A stretch of DNA of 64,000 bases, from the NCBI RefSeq assembly GCF_037975245.1, contig NC_092579.1, positions 30,826,666 to 30,890,665 of the forward strand, written 5' to 3'. The position numbers were made by a program, and so were the translations under genes. The DNA is from Apostichopus japonicus. Its lineage: Eukaryota; Echinodermata; Holothuroidea; Aspidochirotida; Stichopodidae. Below the pieces are notes generated by a model. It was not told the DNA's origin and did no database searches. It saw nothing but the letters and a program-made list of their open reading frames with translations. Shown here one piece after another: positions 37,801 through 52,500 of the stretch (the first letter of the stretch is position 1; each line of letters opens with the position of its first letter).

Positions 37801-40800
37801 AGACTAAAGTACTGGTATGTATACAGATTCTAATAAAGTATTGGTATGTATACAGGGAAAGCATTGGTATGTATACAAAAAAAAGTACTGGTATGCATAC
37901 AGAACAAAGTATTGGTATGTATACAGAATAAAGTATTGATATGTATACAGAATGTATACAGAATAAAGTACTAGTATGTATACAGAATAAAGTATTGACA
38001 TGTATACAGAATAAAGTATTGGTATGTATGCAGTAAGATGTATTGGTATGTATACAGAATAAAGTATTTGTATGTATATAGAATAAAGTACTGGTATGTA
38101 TACAGAATAAAGTATTGGTATGTATACATAATGTATACAGAATAAAGTACTATTATGTATACAGAATGTATACAGAATAAAGTATTGGTATGTATACAGA
38201 ATCTAAAACACTTGTAACTTTGTTGGATATGAAAAGTTTACGAAAGTCACAACTCATGTGTTATTTAAATGTGTTGGGGTTTGCATTAAAACACACACAC
38301 ACATCCAAGTACCAATTTAAGGTTAAAACTATTGATTGTTTAACAAGGAAACAGTTAAACAATGAATGTCTTAATATCATGACTTTTCTATTTTGCTTTG
38401 ACAGATCCAGTAACAGGTGACAGTAACAGGGGCATGGGTCTTGTGGTAGCTAATCTGTGTAAACCCAGGAAGGCAAGAAAGCCAAAGGACATCACTACGT
38501 CACAGATACGATGTAAATCATGGGATTGTTTAGAAGTATGTATGTAATTAAATTCTGTAACATTGCATTGTTAACGTAATTTATGTTTCTATTCCCAATA
38601 TCGTTAGGGGTAAGTTCATGTTGTAGCCAATACAAGCAAAGTATTCATCTTGTCTGTTGAATATTCATTTGCAATCTATAATTTCAATTTTAACTCATAT
38701 TCCATTAGAAGCAGCATCTCACTTAATTTTGAATTGAGTGGAGTGAATACTTAAGTAATTTATTTGTTCATAGCCTGGGGCAAAAGGAATCGTTGCCATG
38801 GTATTAACATACGTGTGTTGCTTGGTGTGTTAGTGTATGTGATGCCTTTGACTTATAAACAGATAACTCAAAATATACACGATTGAAATATACATTGGCC
38901 TTCTTGGTATGTATAGCCCCCCTGGTAATTTGGTAAATGCAATGAAATTGGTGGAAGTCCACTTTAGGTCCTTTTGAGGTCCAAAGCGGTCAAACAGGAT
39001 AATGCAAGAGGTTCATTTTGGTTTAAGTTTAGGTAGATTCCCATGGTAAGTATGGATATGGTTTATATGTAGTAGGTAGACTGCCTGTGGTTAGTATGGG
39101 TATGGTTTATATGTAGTAGGAAGGTTCCCTGTGGTTAGTATGGGTATGGTTCATTTGTAGTACATAGATTCCCCATGGTTAATATGGGTATGGTTCATAT
39201 GCAATAGGTAGATTGCCCATGGTTAGTATGGGTATGGTTCATTTGTAGTTGGTAGATTCCCATGGTTAGTTTGGGTATGGTTCATATATGTAGTAGGTAG
39301 ATTCCCATGGTTAGTATGGATATGGTTCATATGTAGTAGGTAGATTCCCCATGGTTAGTATGGGTATGGTTTATATGTAGTAGGTAGATTCCCCATGGTT
39401 AGTATGGGTATGGTTCATTTGTAGTTGGTAGATTCCCATGGTTAGTTTGGGTATGGTTCATATATGTAGTAGGTAGATTCCCATGGTTAGTATGGATATG
39501 GTTCATATGCAGTAGGTAGATTGCCCATGGTTAGTATGGGTATGGTTCATATGTAGTAGGTAGATTGTCTGTGGTTAGTATGGGTATGGTTTATTTGTAG
39601 TAGGTAGATTCCCATGGTTAGTATGGGTATGGTTTATATGTAGTAGGTAGATTGCCCATGGTTAGTATGGGTATGGTTTATTTGTAGTAGGTAGATTCCC
39701 ATGGTTAGTATGGGTATGGTCTATTTGTAGTAGGTAGATTCCCATGGTTAGTACAAATACCTGATGGACAGTCTTTGGACTTTGACAAATGAGTGGTTCA
39801 TGTCATGGCTTCTTACAGTACTGCATTGTTGTGTTGATCGGAGTACACTATGATAATGGCCGTCTGGATTCAATGGCAGGTTTTCTATCAACGATGATTG
39901 GAAGCTGAACACATATCTGCAAGATACTCTTGAGAATGATGAAGGCATAATGCATGGAAGTTGTAATTAGTTTGAACTTAATACTGTAGATCATTTATTG
40001 GAGGCCACCTGCTTTCTCTCTCTCTTTTCATTTTAAATGTTTTACAAAAGATGGGACAGAGCCATTAAGGAATGAGTTGGGTGAGATGTCAGGTGCAATA
40101 ATGGACGGAGATGAAAAACCCGTTCTGTACTGAAATCAAGCAGCTGTTACTAGTGCAGTTTAAGCTCTGGTAACACAAACTGGTGGCTTTCCGTTTAGTT
40201 GATACCATGAAATAGATCCCAAACCAGAGTTGATTGGCTTGAACATTGATACAGCTATGAACTTGATAGCGATTTCTGCTTTGCTCACAGGCACAGTACT
40301 TTCTTGTACTGATGGATCGGTGTTTTCATCTTGGCACACTTCCCCATTGCACTCGTTGCGATGGAACACTGCACAACGTACTAGACCATAACAGGACATG
40401 TCAAGAATCCCACTGCAGCATGCCATTCTGCCGAGCCATTACACAACGGTATGTACATGTCAGGAATACTCTCCCTAGTGAGCACTGCAAACCCTCATTT
40501 CTGATGCAAAAGAACAAGTGAAGTATATATATATTCAACACATGTACGACCATTTCAAATTTAAATCAAGCAAATTCTTGATTAAAGAAGTTGGTTGTGA
40601 AAACAAGATGCAGCCAAACTGCAGTTGAATATTAACCTAAGAGGATCACCATTTTCGAAATCACACAAAAGGTATTGATTGTGATGGTAGCGGTGGGGTT
40701 TGTGGGGATTCAGTTATAATAGTGGAAGGTATATAAAGGGAATCTTCCATGAGTTATATGCCATTAATGTGCTGTACATTGTTCATTCAATGTATGAAGT

Positions 40801-43800
40801 GTTCTCGTTCAAGTTGTGAGTTCATGGAGGGGCAGTGCAGTCCTGCTTTGATTGATATGCTTTACGTAGTATGCCTAGGCAACCACTGAGCCTATTGTGT
40901 ATATTGTGCTCATATGCATGAGATATACAGCCTCAATGCAATCACCCTTCCAGTCTTTCTGCTTTACAATTGCTTTGTCACCTTTCAGGCATGGATATTG
41001 TACGCCCTATAGTGTTTCATCAAACAAGAGTGTGAAATCTTGTGTGCCATTTCCTGTGTAACACTATCCATTGACTGACACCAATCTGTGTATAGCAACT
41101 TTTGTTTAGGTTGTAAAACTATGGCTTTACTGTTATGTGGCTGTTATGCTTCATAAAACAACAGCTATCCATGCTGATGTACATTGTCCCAGTTTATAAT
41201 TTGTAGTCATTTAGTAATCTAATATCTATAAGTACAGTGCTCAGGGGATTTCCATCTGTTCATTGTAAGTAGACTAGTGGGCCTGCTAGGCTAGTACTGT
41301 ACTCAACTGATGTTTTACAGGTTGCCTGGGCATAGCCAAGCCCTCATGACATCGATGTTCCACAAATGTTTTTAATTGTCCTAGAAATGAATATATGAGT
41401 ACCATTTGTTTATGAATACACAATAGTCACATTGCAATACCCACTTTGCAAGCTCAACCCCTTCCCGGATCTGAGTGACAATATAAAATAAGATTTCAAA
41501 ATGATGTTTTCTCTGAAAGTGTTCAAATGAAAGGAAAATGCTTTGTGAAGTTTGTGAACAACCAACTCACATGAAATATTCCTGTATATATTGCATGTAT
41601 ACAAATAGCGAACCATATTATGCAGTTTAATACTGTACCCGGCATTGAGATTGGTTGTTGACAGAAATCAACTTTCAACTTTAACTTGCCAAGGTACTGC
41701 TTTATCATCTAAATCAGGGTTGTCCAACCTACGGCCCGCGGGCCACAGTCCGGCCCGCCGCAGGGTTGTGTCCGGCCCGCCACAGGGTTGCGTCCGGCCC
41801 GCCTCAGGGTTGCGTCCGGCCCGCCTCAGGGTTGCTCTACGTTGCGAAATTTTAGTGAGCAGATTTATTGATAACAATTTGAAGCTATATAGTCAATCAT
41901 TCGAACCTTCTGGGTCCAAAAAACTGCATACAGGTCAGTTTGTGTGACACCCTCTCAACGGAGGGGGGGGGGGAGTGGGCTGGAAAATAAATCAGTGCGC
42001 TTCGCGCGCAGTGCTCACATTTTGTTGCCTTGGGCTTCGGGCAAAAAATTGAAAAATCGAGCGTAGGGTTCATGCGGCCTCCTCCTTGATCATAATCATT
42101 CCATGTGGCCCTCCTCTGCAAAAGGTTGGACAACCCTGATCTAAATACTACTCTGTGTAAAATTGTGCAAAGGTAGTCTTATTACTATTATTGTGTAGGC
42201 TAGTATATGATGAACTGGGGTGGACTAGCCCACGATTCACACTTGCCAAGTAAAGTTGGCGAGTGTATTTGGCAAGGCCTATAATTTAGCCTATTATGAT
42301 TATGTTGTTTATTCAATAGTTACATAATTTTGCCTATTAACTGCTAGCAATGTATATTATGTTGTACATTCAATAGTGACATAATTTTGCCTATTAACTG
42401 TTAGCACTACATGCTTTATATATTTTACTGTCAATAGTTACATAATTTAGCCTAGTAACTGCTTGCAATGTATGTTATGTTGTACATTCAATAGTTACAT
42501 TATTTTGCCTATTAACAGCAATGTATGTTATGTTGTACATTCAATAGTTATGTAATGTATGCTTATGTTTTCCTTTAAGATAGAGATTAAGCCTATAAAG
42601 TGCTAGCAATGTATACTTATGTTGTGGTTCAATAGTTTTATAATGTATGCTTATGTTTTCCTTTAAGATAGAGATTAAGCCTATTAACTGCTAGCAATAC
42701 ACTTTCAGTACAGTGGTTTGTGATTTAGCCAGTAGCTGCCAGTAATGTATGCTTAGCCTATTTGCTCTGTCATGTCTTCTTCTTTTTCTGTTACTTCAGG
42801 CGGACAATGCTTGGCCGACACCTAGGTATAGAGGAAGTGAAAGGAGAGGTTTCCATTGCTGGTAAACTCTCTGTTATGGAACAGATGTCAGCTACTATTC
42901 ATTCCTTTCCTGGTGCTCAGGTAAGGCTCAAAAAGTCATTCTCAATAGATGTTGTCAGGAGGAGGGTGTGTGTGTGTGGGTGGGGGGGGAGGGGCAAAGC
43001 AGGGTGGTGTAGAGGTGGTTGATGATTATGATGAACCTTAACTTAGTAAACTTGACTCATTTCAGATGATTATACAGAAAGCAACGGTTTGGCTATAGAG
43101 ATGGTATGGATATAGTCCTCACCATGCTATGACTTTGAAGTAAATATATATTATTTTCTCATTTCGTACATTAAACGAGAAAAACATGTAGTAACATTGC
43201 ACTGGGCTCAAACCATCCTGTAATGATGTTCTTCCCTTAGAGAAAAGGTTCTGCAAGGTCCATTCATATGACTTGTGACTACTTACAGACTCACAAAAAT
43301 TGATCATAAAAGAGTTCACATTAATTATGATGATCCTACTCTTCGTTCAATATGCAGGGTAAAATTTAGTGTTCAAAACTTGCATCTATAGCAGTTTTGA
43401 AAGCTGCATATTGTTTTTTATAAAATAATATGGTTTAATGTTTAAATAAAAAACTGCTATAGATCTATGTAAAAGTTTTTTCCCAATTTTGTGATGAGGT
43501 ACTAGATAAATTATTCCCTGTTATGTCAGTCCTTCATTCATGTGTGGAAATGTAACAAAATATTTGAATCATATTTACTGAAAAGCTAGCAGAATCTTCA
43601 GAAGGGTTAAAATATATCAAGGAGAATCCATATATCTTGTAGTAGTGAAGTACTTCTGCAGCTACAGTCCACACAAAACCATTAATGTTATTTGAACTTG
43701 TAAAATCAATTGCTTCTGTACAGTCTCAGCTGTTTCACTATGATATAAAATAAACTTGAACATAATATTTGCTTTTGAAGTTGTCAAAGAGTGGTATTGA

Positions 43801-46800
43801 TTTTTTTCTTGAAAAAGAAACACCTCCCTATTGTATGGATATTGACATTGTGGTTGCTATGGAGAAGTTGTTTATGATTGTAATTTGGTGCCATCTGCAT
43901 TAAATAGTGTTGTTCTGATTGTCAAACTCTGTTTGACCTTGATCCATTAAAAACATTTTCTACTGGAGGCAGCCTCATGCTGTGCCCATTTCCCCAGAGA
44001 TATGCAAATTGAGGCTTGTTAAATGGTTTGGGTGGGACCATCATATGTTGCATTTACATCTTGTAGGCCCCACCCCAGAGATATGCATATAGAGGCAATT
44101 AAATAGTTTGAGTGTGACATCTTGTAGGGCCCACCCCCCAGAGATATATAGAGGCATTTTAAATAGTTTAAGTAGGACCAATTTTTTTAACCGGATACCC
44201 AACTGGTAACGGCTCTCGGGTAACCGGTTCCTGATTTTAGACCTGTGTAAACACTATAAGATGAACCATTTCATCTAAACAGTACCAAATATTACCTATT
44301 TATATGAACCTTAGATACCATTTCATCTAAACAATATTGATGTTCCATATTTAGATGAACTAACATACCATTTCATCTGAACAGTACCAAATATTATCTA
44401 CTTAAATGAACTTACATACCACTTCATCTATACAATACCAAATATGACCTATTTAGATGAATTTACATATCATTTCATATACACAGTATCAAATTTCATC
44501 TATCTATTTATATGAACTAACATACCATTTCATCTGAACAGTACCAAATATTATCTACTTAAATGAACTTACATACCACTTCATCTATACAATACCAAAT
44601 ATGACCTATTTAGATGAATTAACATATCATTTCATATACACAGTATCAAATTTCATCTATCTATTTATATGAACTAACATACAATTTCATCTAAACAATA
44701 CCAAATGTGACCAATTTAGATGAACTTACATACCATTTCATCTAAGCAATACCAAATATTACATATTTAGATGAAGTTACATATCATTTCATATACACAG
44801 TATCAAATTTCATCTATCTATTTAGATGAACTAACATACCATTTCATCTAAACAATACCAAATGTGACCAATTTAGGTGAACTTACATATCATTTCATCC
44901 AAGCAATACCAAATGTGACATATTTAGATGATTTATATGAACTAACATACCATTTCATCTAAACAATACCAAATGTGACCAATTTAGGTGAACTTACACA
45001 CCATTTCATCTAAGCAATACCAAATATTACATATTTAGATGAATTTACATATCATTTCATATACACAGTATCAAATTTCATCTATCTATTTATATGAACT
45101 AACATACCATTTCATCTAAACAATACCAAATGTGACCAATTTAGATGAACTTACATATCATTTTATCTAAGCAATACCAAATGTGACATATTTAGATGAT
45201 TTATATGAACTAACATACCATTTCATCTAAACAATACCAAATGTGACCAATTTAGGTGAACTTACACACCATTTCATCTAAGCAATACCAAATATTACAT
45301 ATTTAGATGAATTTACATATCATTTCATATACACAGTATCAAATTTCATCTATCTATTTATATGAACTAACATACCGTTTCATCTAAACAATACCAAATG
45401 TGACCAATTTAGATGAACTTACATATCATTTTATCTAAGCAATACCAAATGTGACATATTTAGATGATTTATATGAACTAACATACCATTTCATCTAAAC
45501 AATACCAAATGTGACCAATTTAGGTGAACTTACACACCATTTCATCTAAGCAATACCAAATATTACATATTTAGATGAATTTACATATCATTTCATATAC
45601 ACAGTATCAAATTTCATCTATCTATTTATATGAACTAACATACCATTTCATCTAAACAATACCAAATGTGACCAATTTAGATGAACTTACATATCATTTT
45701 ATCTAAGCAATACCAAATGTGACATATTTAGATGATTTATATGAACTAACATACCATTTCATCTAAACAATACCAAATGTGACCAATTTAGGTGAACTTA
45801 CACACCATTTCATCTAAGCAATACCAAATATTACATATTTAGATGAATTTACATATCATTTCATATACACAGTATCAAATTTCATCTATCTATTTAGATG
45901 AACTTATGTGTACCTTGTGTTGCCAGATATTTCCTTCCAATATTGTTAACCTTGAGCCATATCTTCAGTTATCTTAACGCTGTGTTTAAGCTATTTTTAT
46001 CATTTGGAATTTCCGCCTTGTCTGGTAAGTGATAATGTACACGTGTAGTTAGTGTAGTACTGTATGTACACAGTGTGATTATATGCATAGATTAGATGAT
46101 CATACCGTAGTGTGTTAGTATAGTATGTAAAGATATAATCAAAGTGACCTGGGATGTGCTCAGGAACATTTGAGTGCCCGGCAGAGTTGTGTCATGGGGC
46201 GGGGTCTAAGGGGTGGGGGTGTCCCCCCCAAATTTTTGCTAATGTCTGTGCCAAGTATTCACCCATATTTTGATAACGGTAAAATTTGGTAAATTAATCA
46301 TCAAAAACAGTGCCAGGCGAAAATGTTTAAAATACTGTTTATGCTGCACAGCATTCAGATATAATCACACTACATTGCATGTCTTGTTTTAATTGCACTA
46401 CATAGCATGGCATGTTTTAATTACTACATAACTGGCATGTTTAATCACACTACATAGGATGGCAGGTTTCAATTAAACTAAATAGCATGGCAGTCTTTAA
46501 TCACACGTCACATCATGGCTTGTTTTAATCAAACTACATAGGATGGTAGGTTTTATATCAAACTACATAGGATGGTAGGTTTCAATCACACATCATAGCA
46601 TGGCGTGTTTGATCAAACTACATAGGATGGCAGGTATTAAAGCAAACTACATAGGATGGTAGGTTTAATCGCACCACAGAGCATGGCAATGATGGCATGT
46701 TTTATTAACTACATAGGATGGCAGGCTTAAGTCAGACTACATAGGATGGCAGGTTTAAATCACTCTACAAAGCATGGCAGGCTTAATCATACTACAAAGC

Positions 46801-48708
46801 ATCAAAGGATTTAATCAAAGTTCAAAGAGTGACAGGTTTGAATCAAGCCATGTAGCTTGGCAGGTTTGGACCAAGCTATGTAGCTTGGCAGGTTTTAATC
46901 AAGCTATATAGCTTGGCAGGTTTTAATCAAGCTATGTAGCTTGGCAGGTTTTAATCAAGCTATGTAGCATAGAAGTTTTTACCCAAACTATACAGCATGG
47001 CAGGTTTTAATCAAACTATGTAGCATGGCAGGTTTGAATCAAACTATGTAGCTTGGCAGGTTTTAAATCAAGCTACACAGAATGTCAAGGGGTTATGTCA
47101 TAGAATTTAAGATTAGTGCTAGCTAATATGTCAGCAGTGTTGCTTGGACCAGACCTTGTATATAATTCTAGCACCAGTTGTAACGGCCATCTTAAAGGTT
47201 ATGTTTACTTCTTTAAAATGGCAATCTCAAGTACCATCCAAGGTTCATTCAGTAGCTGCTGTAAATATTGCGATGGTCTCTATGACAACAAAGCTCAAAG
47301 TACATATTATGCCTAGTAATATGCCTTAAATCTGTAGTAGTTCCATGGTAGGAACACAGTAGAAATCCAAGTTACATTTCATATTCAGATTTGATATAAT
47401 AAATGAATTTCATTCATTTTTAACTGAAGATTGTTACATTGAACAAGAGATACCACATAGCTGCTGCAGTGCTAGACCCTTTCTATTCAACCTGTTGAAA
47501 CACATTAATCCCTGTGAAGGAGAAATTGTTAGATCATGCAGTGTACTTAATGAGTACGTTAGTCCACACATTGTAGCACACACACTCACACACACATTGA
47601 TCATCAGGTAGGCATCATTGTTCATGCAACCAGCAATTTTAATACTGTAACAGGGAATTCCAGCCAGGACTTGATTAGAACATTTCAGTGGAACTGTGTA
47701 TTACAAATGGGTCCTTCACATCCAAAGTTCATACAGGTTACCTGGAAACAGAACTTTCTGAAAATGGTGATTGTTCACAGGAAGTCCTAAAGGCATTACT
47801 ATTAAAGATGAATGAGGAATAGTTCAAAGAATGTGCTGCTATTGTTGTCACAGAAAACCCCTGAGACAATTTTGGGTCCGCTGAATTTTCGGAATACTAG
47901 GGTGTTTACGCCCGTACGATGCAAGATGCAACAATTAAACAAAAGACCAATATTAGTTATTACAATGACGAATTTAATGACCAATAATAATTATGTCGGA
48001 CTTATACAAAATATTACAACATCATTACTTACATTACTTATTGATAAAATACTTGGGTTTATGTTCAGTTAATAAGGTCATTCAATAATCATAACAACGT
48101 GATGTTAACTTTTATTACAATGTAAATGCCCGCTCGGACAAGTTGCTATAGCGTAATTTTAAAGATCCTAAAATCTGCTTAAACCTCCAGAGACCCTGAA
48201 AGACAAACCAGTCGGCTTATCAGACCAATCGCATAATTATACTGAGAGTTTTACAAGCCATCAACTTTTAATAGTCAACCTACAGGAGATTTAAATTTCC
48301 ATACAACTTGTGACAATTGTCAAGATAAGAAGTCTGACTTAATTTAAATAACTATGTGTTTGTGTCTTTGAAAAAAAAAAAAATCAAACAAAGGTCAAAT
48401 TATTGGATCATACACTAACTATAACAGGATCTCATGCAACTCCTCCAAGACAAAGAAGGTTCATTACAGTGAATGGGTGCCCAGACCTATACTGGATGTG
48501 TGTCAGGCCAATAGTACCTCCTCATGGCAGGTCTCCTTCTCCTACCCATCATCACCCCCTTCTACCCATCATCACCCCCATACCAGCCATGACCCTGCCG
48601 ATATAAGACATACATGAGTTTTTAGCTTCTAACTGGTTGTTTTGGACCTTATTTGAGCATTCATACAGAGATCATATTCCTTGCAGGTTTGTGTTGTGTA
48701 AATAATAC

Positions 48709-48748
<40 letters not shown>

Positions 48749-49466
48749 CCTTCTAACAGGGTCATTAAATTACATTTTGCATTATATATTAGACCAACTT
48801 TGGTGCACAAAAGAGTGATCATTGTATTTCATGATATTCTGTTACAGTTTGCAGAATTTTCAACTTACTTCACTCCTCGCTTATTTGTCTCCCCAAAACC
48901 TTAGCATCTTGTTCTACCGTGCCTAGAATGAACTGGTAACCTTTTTACACTGCGCCCTCTAAGACCGGCTCCTCCGGACAATGCCTTTCCTTTTCATTCT
49001 ACCATCCAAAGTTTTTCATCTGGTTTTTCCTGATCATTCAAGTAACTTGTGATAGTTTTTATAACCTGTAGATACATTTCAGTACATGAACAGTATCCTG
49101 TAGGACTGTAAATGTGTTTCCTTCCTTCTTTCTTACTAAACCAACACGTATTGGAATGTTAACAAAGGACTTGACCTGAGACCTTTGCATTGGTGTGTTT
49201 GTGTTATATTTGATGAACTGATGTGAAGGAAGTTATTCTTTTGATGTGACAGTTGGAAAATCCCTTTTGATACATATATTCGATTTTGTAGAAGTTCAGA
49301 TAATAATCTTCTTTGTTTTCACGTAAAGATTATTTGGGTGGTTTCGTTTTGTTCCTTGTCTTGCTATTTTGATTTAAAATACACAAAAGTTATTGTTGAG
49401 GTTGTGAAGTATGCTTGAGTTATACTACAGTATGCTACAGTAGTATGCTACAGTAGTATCTTGATA

Positions 49467-49501
<35 letters not shown>

Positions 49502-52500
49502 AATATATAAAGAGTATATAAAAGAGTAAAACTTACATGAATTTCCTACCATGTTCATAGAACCTTGTTCTACAGGCAGATCAGAATGGTGTTGTTTTTA
49601 TTAAGGTCACTGTTTATGTGAGGCCAGTAGAGGTTCAAGTCTGAAAACTTTGTAGACAACTCCCAAAAGTAAAGCTTGGATGAAAATCATACTTTGCATT
49701 TAAATATAGCTTAATGAGTGCAAAGAACCCTATTGTTTCATGGCAATGTCATTTGAGGCCAGTGGAACCCAAAGTCAGACAATGTTGTAGACATGTTAGT
49801 TTCAATCTTAAACTGCTTATATGAGCATCATACAGTTCATGTTCAGATCACAGAGTAAACGAGAAGGTCAAACATAATTTCAGCTCAACAATAACAAAAG
49901 TCTAAATTGTAATGCCAAAGTTAAGCTTTGTACTAGTTCTGTTGGAACTTTTTGTTGTAGAAAGTTTTATTTTGTCTTGCCTTTGATAGTATTGTTTCAA
50001 CACAAAAAAAGCAACTACAGTGTGAAATGAGATCAAGTTTACAGTAGTTAAGGTATGTATTCAATATGTACATTTAAAGAAGTTTAGATGAAGAAAGGTA
50101 TACAGCTTTTGACTGCAAATGTGTTAACATTTTCATTTGTTTAAATATTTTTCAGATTCCTGATAGTGATATTGCAAAGGACGCATGCGAATTCCATCCT
50201 TTCCACTTCTTGGGTGACTTTGGCAAGTTCAATGTGCTGCTTGCTCGTTTGAAAAGGAATGACAATCAGCATTCCACTGTAGTTATCAAACAGGTATATC
50301 TTCTTGATGCAATGTCATGCATCCTGTATAGGTTAATATCGATATTAATATGAGTTGAAGCAATATTGCAGTATTTTGCCATGGACCAAGCACATTTAAA
50401 ACAGTAATATTATTATGAATAAATTATCAATTATAAATTATTAATTATTATAAATCATAAATATTATAAATTAATTAGAACACAGACACATACCGGTACT
50501 ATTAATTCTCCTCACCAGAACACAGACACATGCCGGTACCATTAATTCTCCTCACCAGAACACAGACACATACCGGTACTATTAATTCTCCATACCAGAA
50601 CACAGACACATTCTGGTACTATTAATTCTCCTCACCAGAACACAGACACATTCTGGTACTATTAATTCTCCATACCAGAACACAGACACATTCTGGTACT
50701 ATTGATTCTCCATACCATAACACAGACACATGCCGGTACTATTAAATCTCCATACCAGAACACAGACACATGCCGGTACTATTAATTCTCCATACCAGAA
50801 CACAGACACATTCTGGTACTATTAATTCTCCATACCAGAACACAGACACATGCTGGTACTATTGATTCTCCATACCATAACACAGACACATGCCGGTACT
50901 ATTAATTCTCCATACCAGAACACAGACACATGCCGGTACTATTAATTCTCCTTACCAGAACACAGACACATTCTGGTACTATTAATTCTCCATACCAGAA
51001 CACAGACACATGCCGGTACTATTAATTCTCCTTACCAGAACACAGACACATGCTGGTTTCTATTAATTCTCCTTACCAGAACACAGACACATGCTGGTAC
51101 TATTAATTCTCCATACCAGAACACATGCCGGACATGCCACAGACATATGTTGGTTTAATTAATTCCCTTTTAATCACATGGTTATAGTATGGTACTGTTT
51201 CACAGAATTTCTATCAATGCCAGACATTTGCACTTCTGACAAAATCGATCATGATTAAAGCTGTGAGAAACAAGAGGAGCTACTTTTAAGTTTTTGTCCT
51301 ATTCTATACAAAATTGTGCAAATGATTGATGTTAATAGGGAAAGTCTTGTCATGAAGCTCTGAACACAATTGGAGCAGCTTAAGTCTAATTAGTGTTTCT
51401 GTTGCTATGTACTTGAAATGGCAGATATTAACTAGATTGTATATTTCTTGTTTTTTCTTCTTCTGCTTTACTTTAGCTTACAAAAAGAGAAACCTTATTG
51501 CCAGCTCTGCAGATAATTCAGGGTCTTGACTGTGACAACTGGGTGAACGTGATTGACCTGGTTGATACGGAGGCCCATCTTTTTGTCATTTCAGACTTTG
51601 TGAAAGGTGAGAGAAATTTAGTTTGTTTTTGCATTGCACTATTGATGATGGTGGTATGTGATTGCACTATTGATGATGGTGGTATGTGGTATGTCATTGC
51701 ACTATTGATGATGGTGGTATGTCATTGCACTATTGATGATGGTGGTATGTGGTATGTCATTGCACTATTGATGGTGGTGGTATGTGGTATGTCATTGCAC
51801 TATTGATGATGGTGGTTTGTGGTATGTGGATGCTCTGTATTGTTTGTAGTGGAGGTCAGTGGTCATTTGATGTAAACACATCAGACAGTCAGTCAGTCAG
51901 TCAGTTAGTCAGTCCAGTGTGATAGCTTACTGTAGATAGATCTCATATCTATGTTTAATAGGTTAACCCTGTACTGATAATCTGTTTGGAGTATATGCAT
52001 GTTTCCCATTCTTTTTACTAGAAGTTAAAGGTCATTTGAGGTCAGAAAACCATGCAATCTGGTTGTCACATGCATTGAATCTTTGGAGATTATCATCTGC
52101 TGTATATGGATGCCCCATACTGAATAGATGAACGCTATATTTGCATAAGAAGATAAAGGTCGTTTGTGGTCATCAGAGGTCAAAGTCAGAAATGTTTAAA
52201 CAAGATATCTGAAGGAAGAAACCTTGCATGAATTTCTTCTGTTGTATGTGGAAGCACCCTATATTGATTAGATAAACCAAGTTTATCCAAATAGAAACAA
52301 ATAGAGAAAATCTTTGCATCATATGTAACACAGACATGTACTACTTGAAGTTTGATTCTTGAGTCACAATTGACGTAACTTGGCTCAGTTTCATCTCTTG
52401 GTTAAACTTGGCTCAGTTGCATTAATTCAGTGTATTAATTTGTTCAATGACATCACTCGGTTCAGAAACAATCCTCCAGAAGGCAACTTGTTATATTTCT

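Noticed and set aside
50479-51125. CRISPR-like regular array
   Set aside because: Units are contiguous 40-bp copies without unique spacers, in a eukaryotic intron; it is a minisatellite.
51498-51806. Extension of exon 7 frame through the intron
   Set aside because: The frame continues only because of the 38-bp repeat. The donor G|GTGAGAG at 51606/51607 joins exon 8 in phase.
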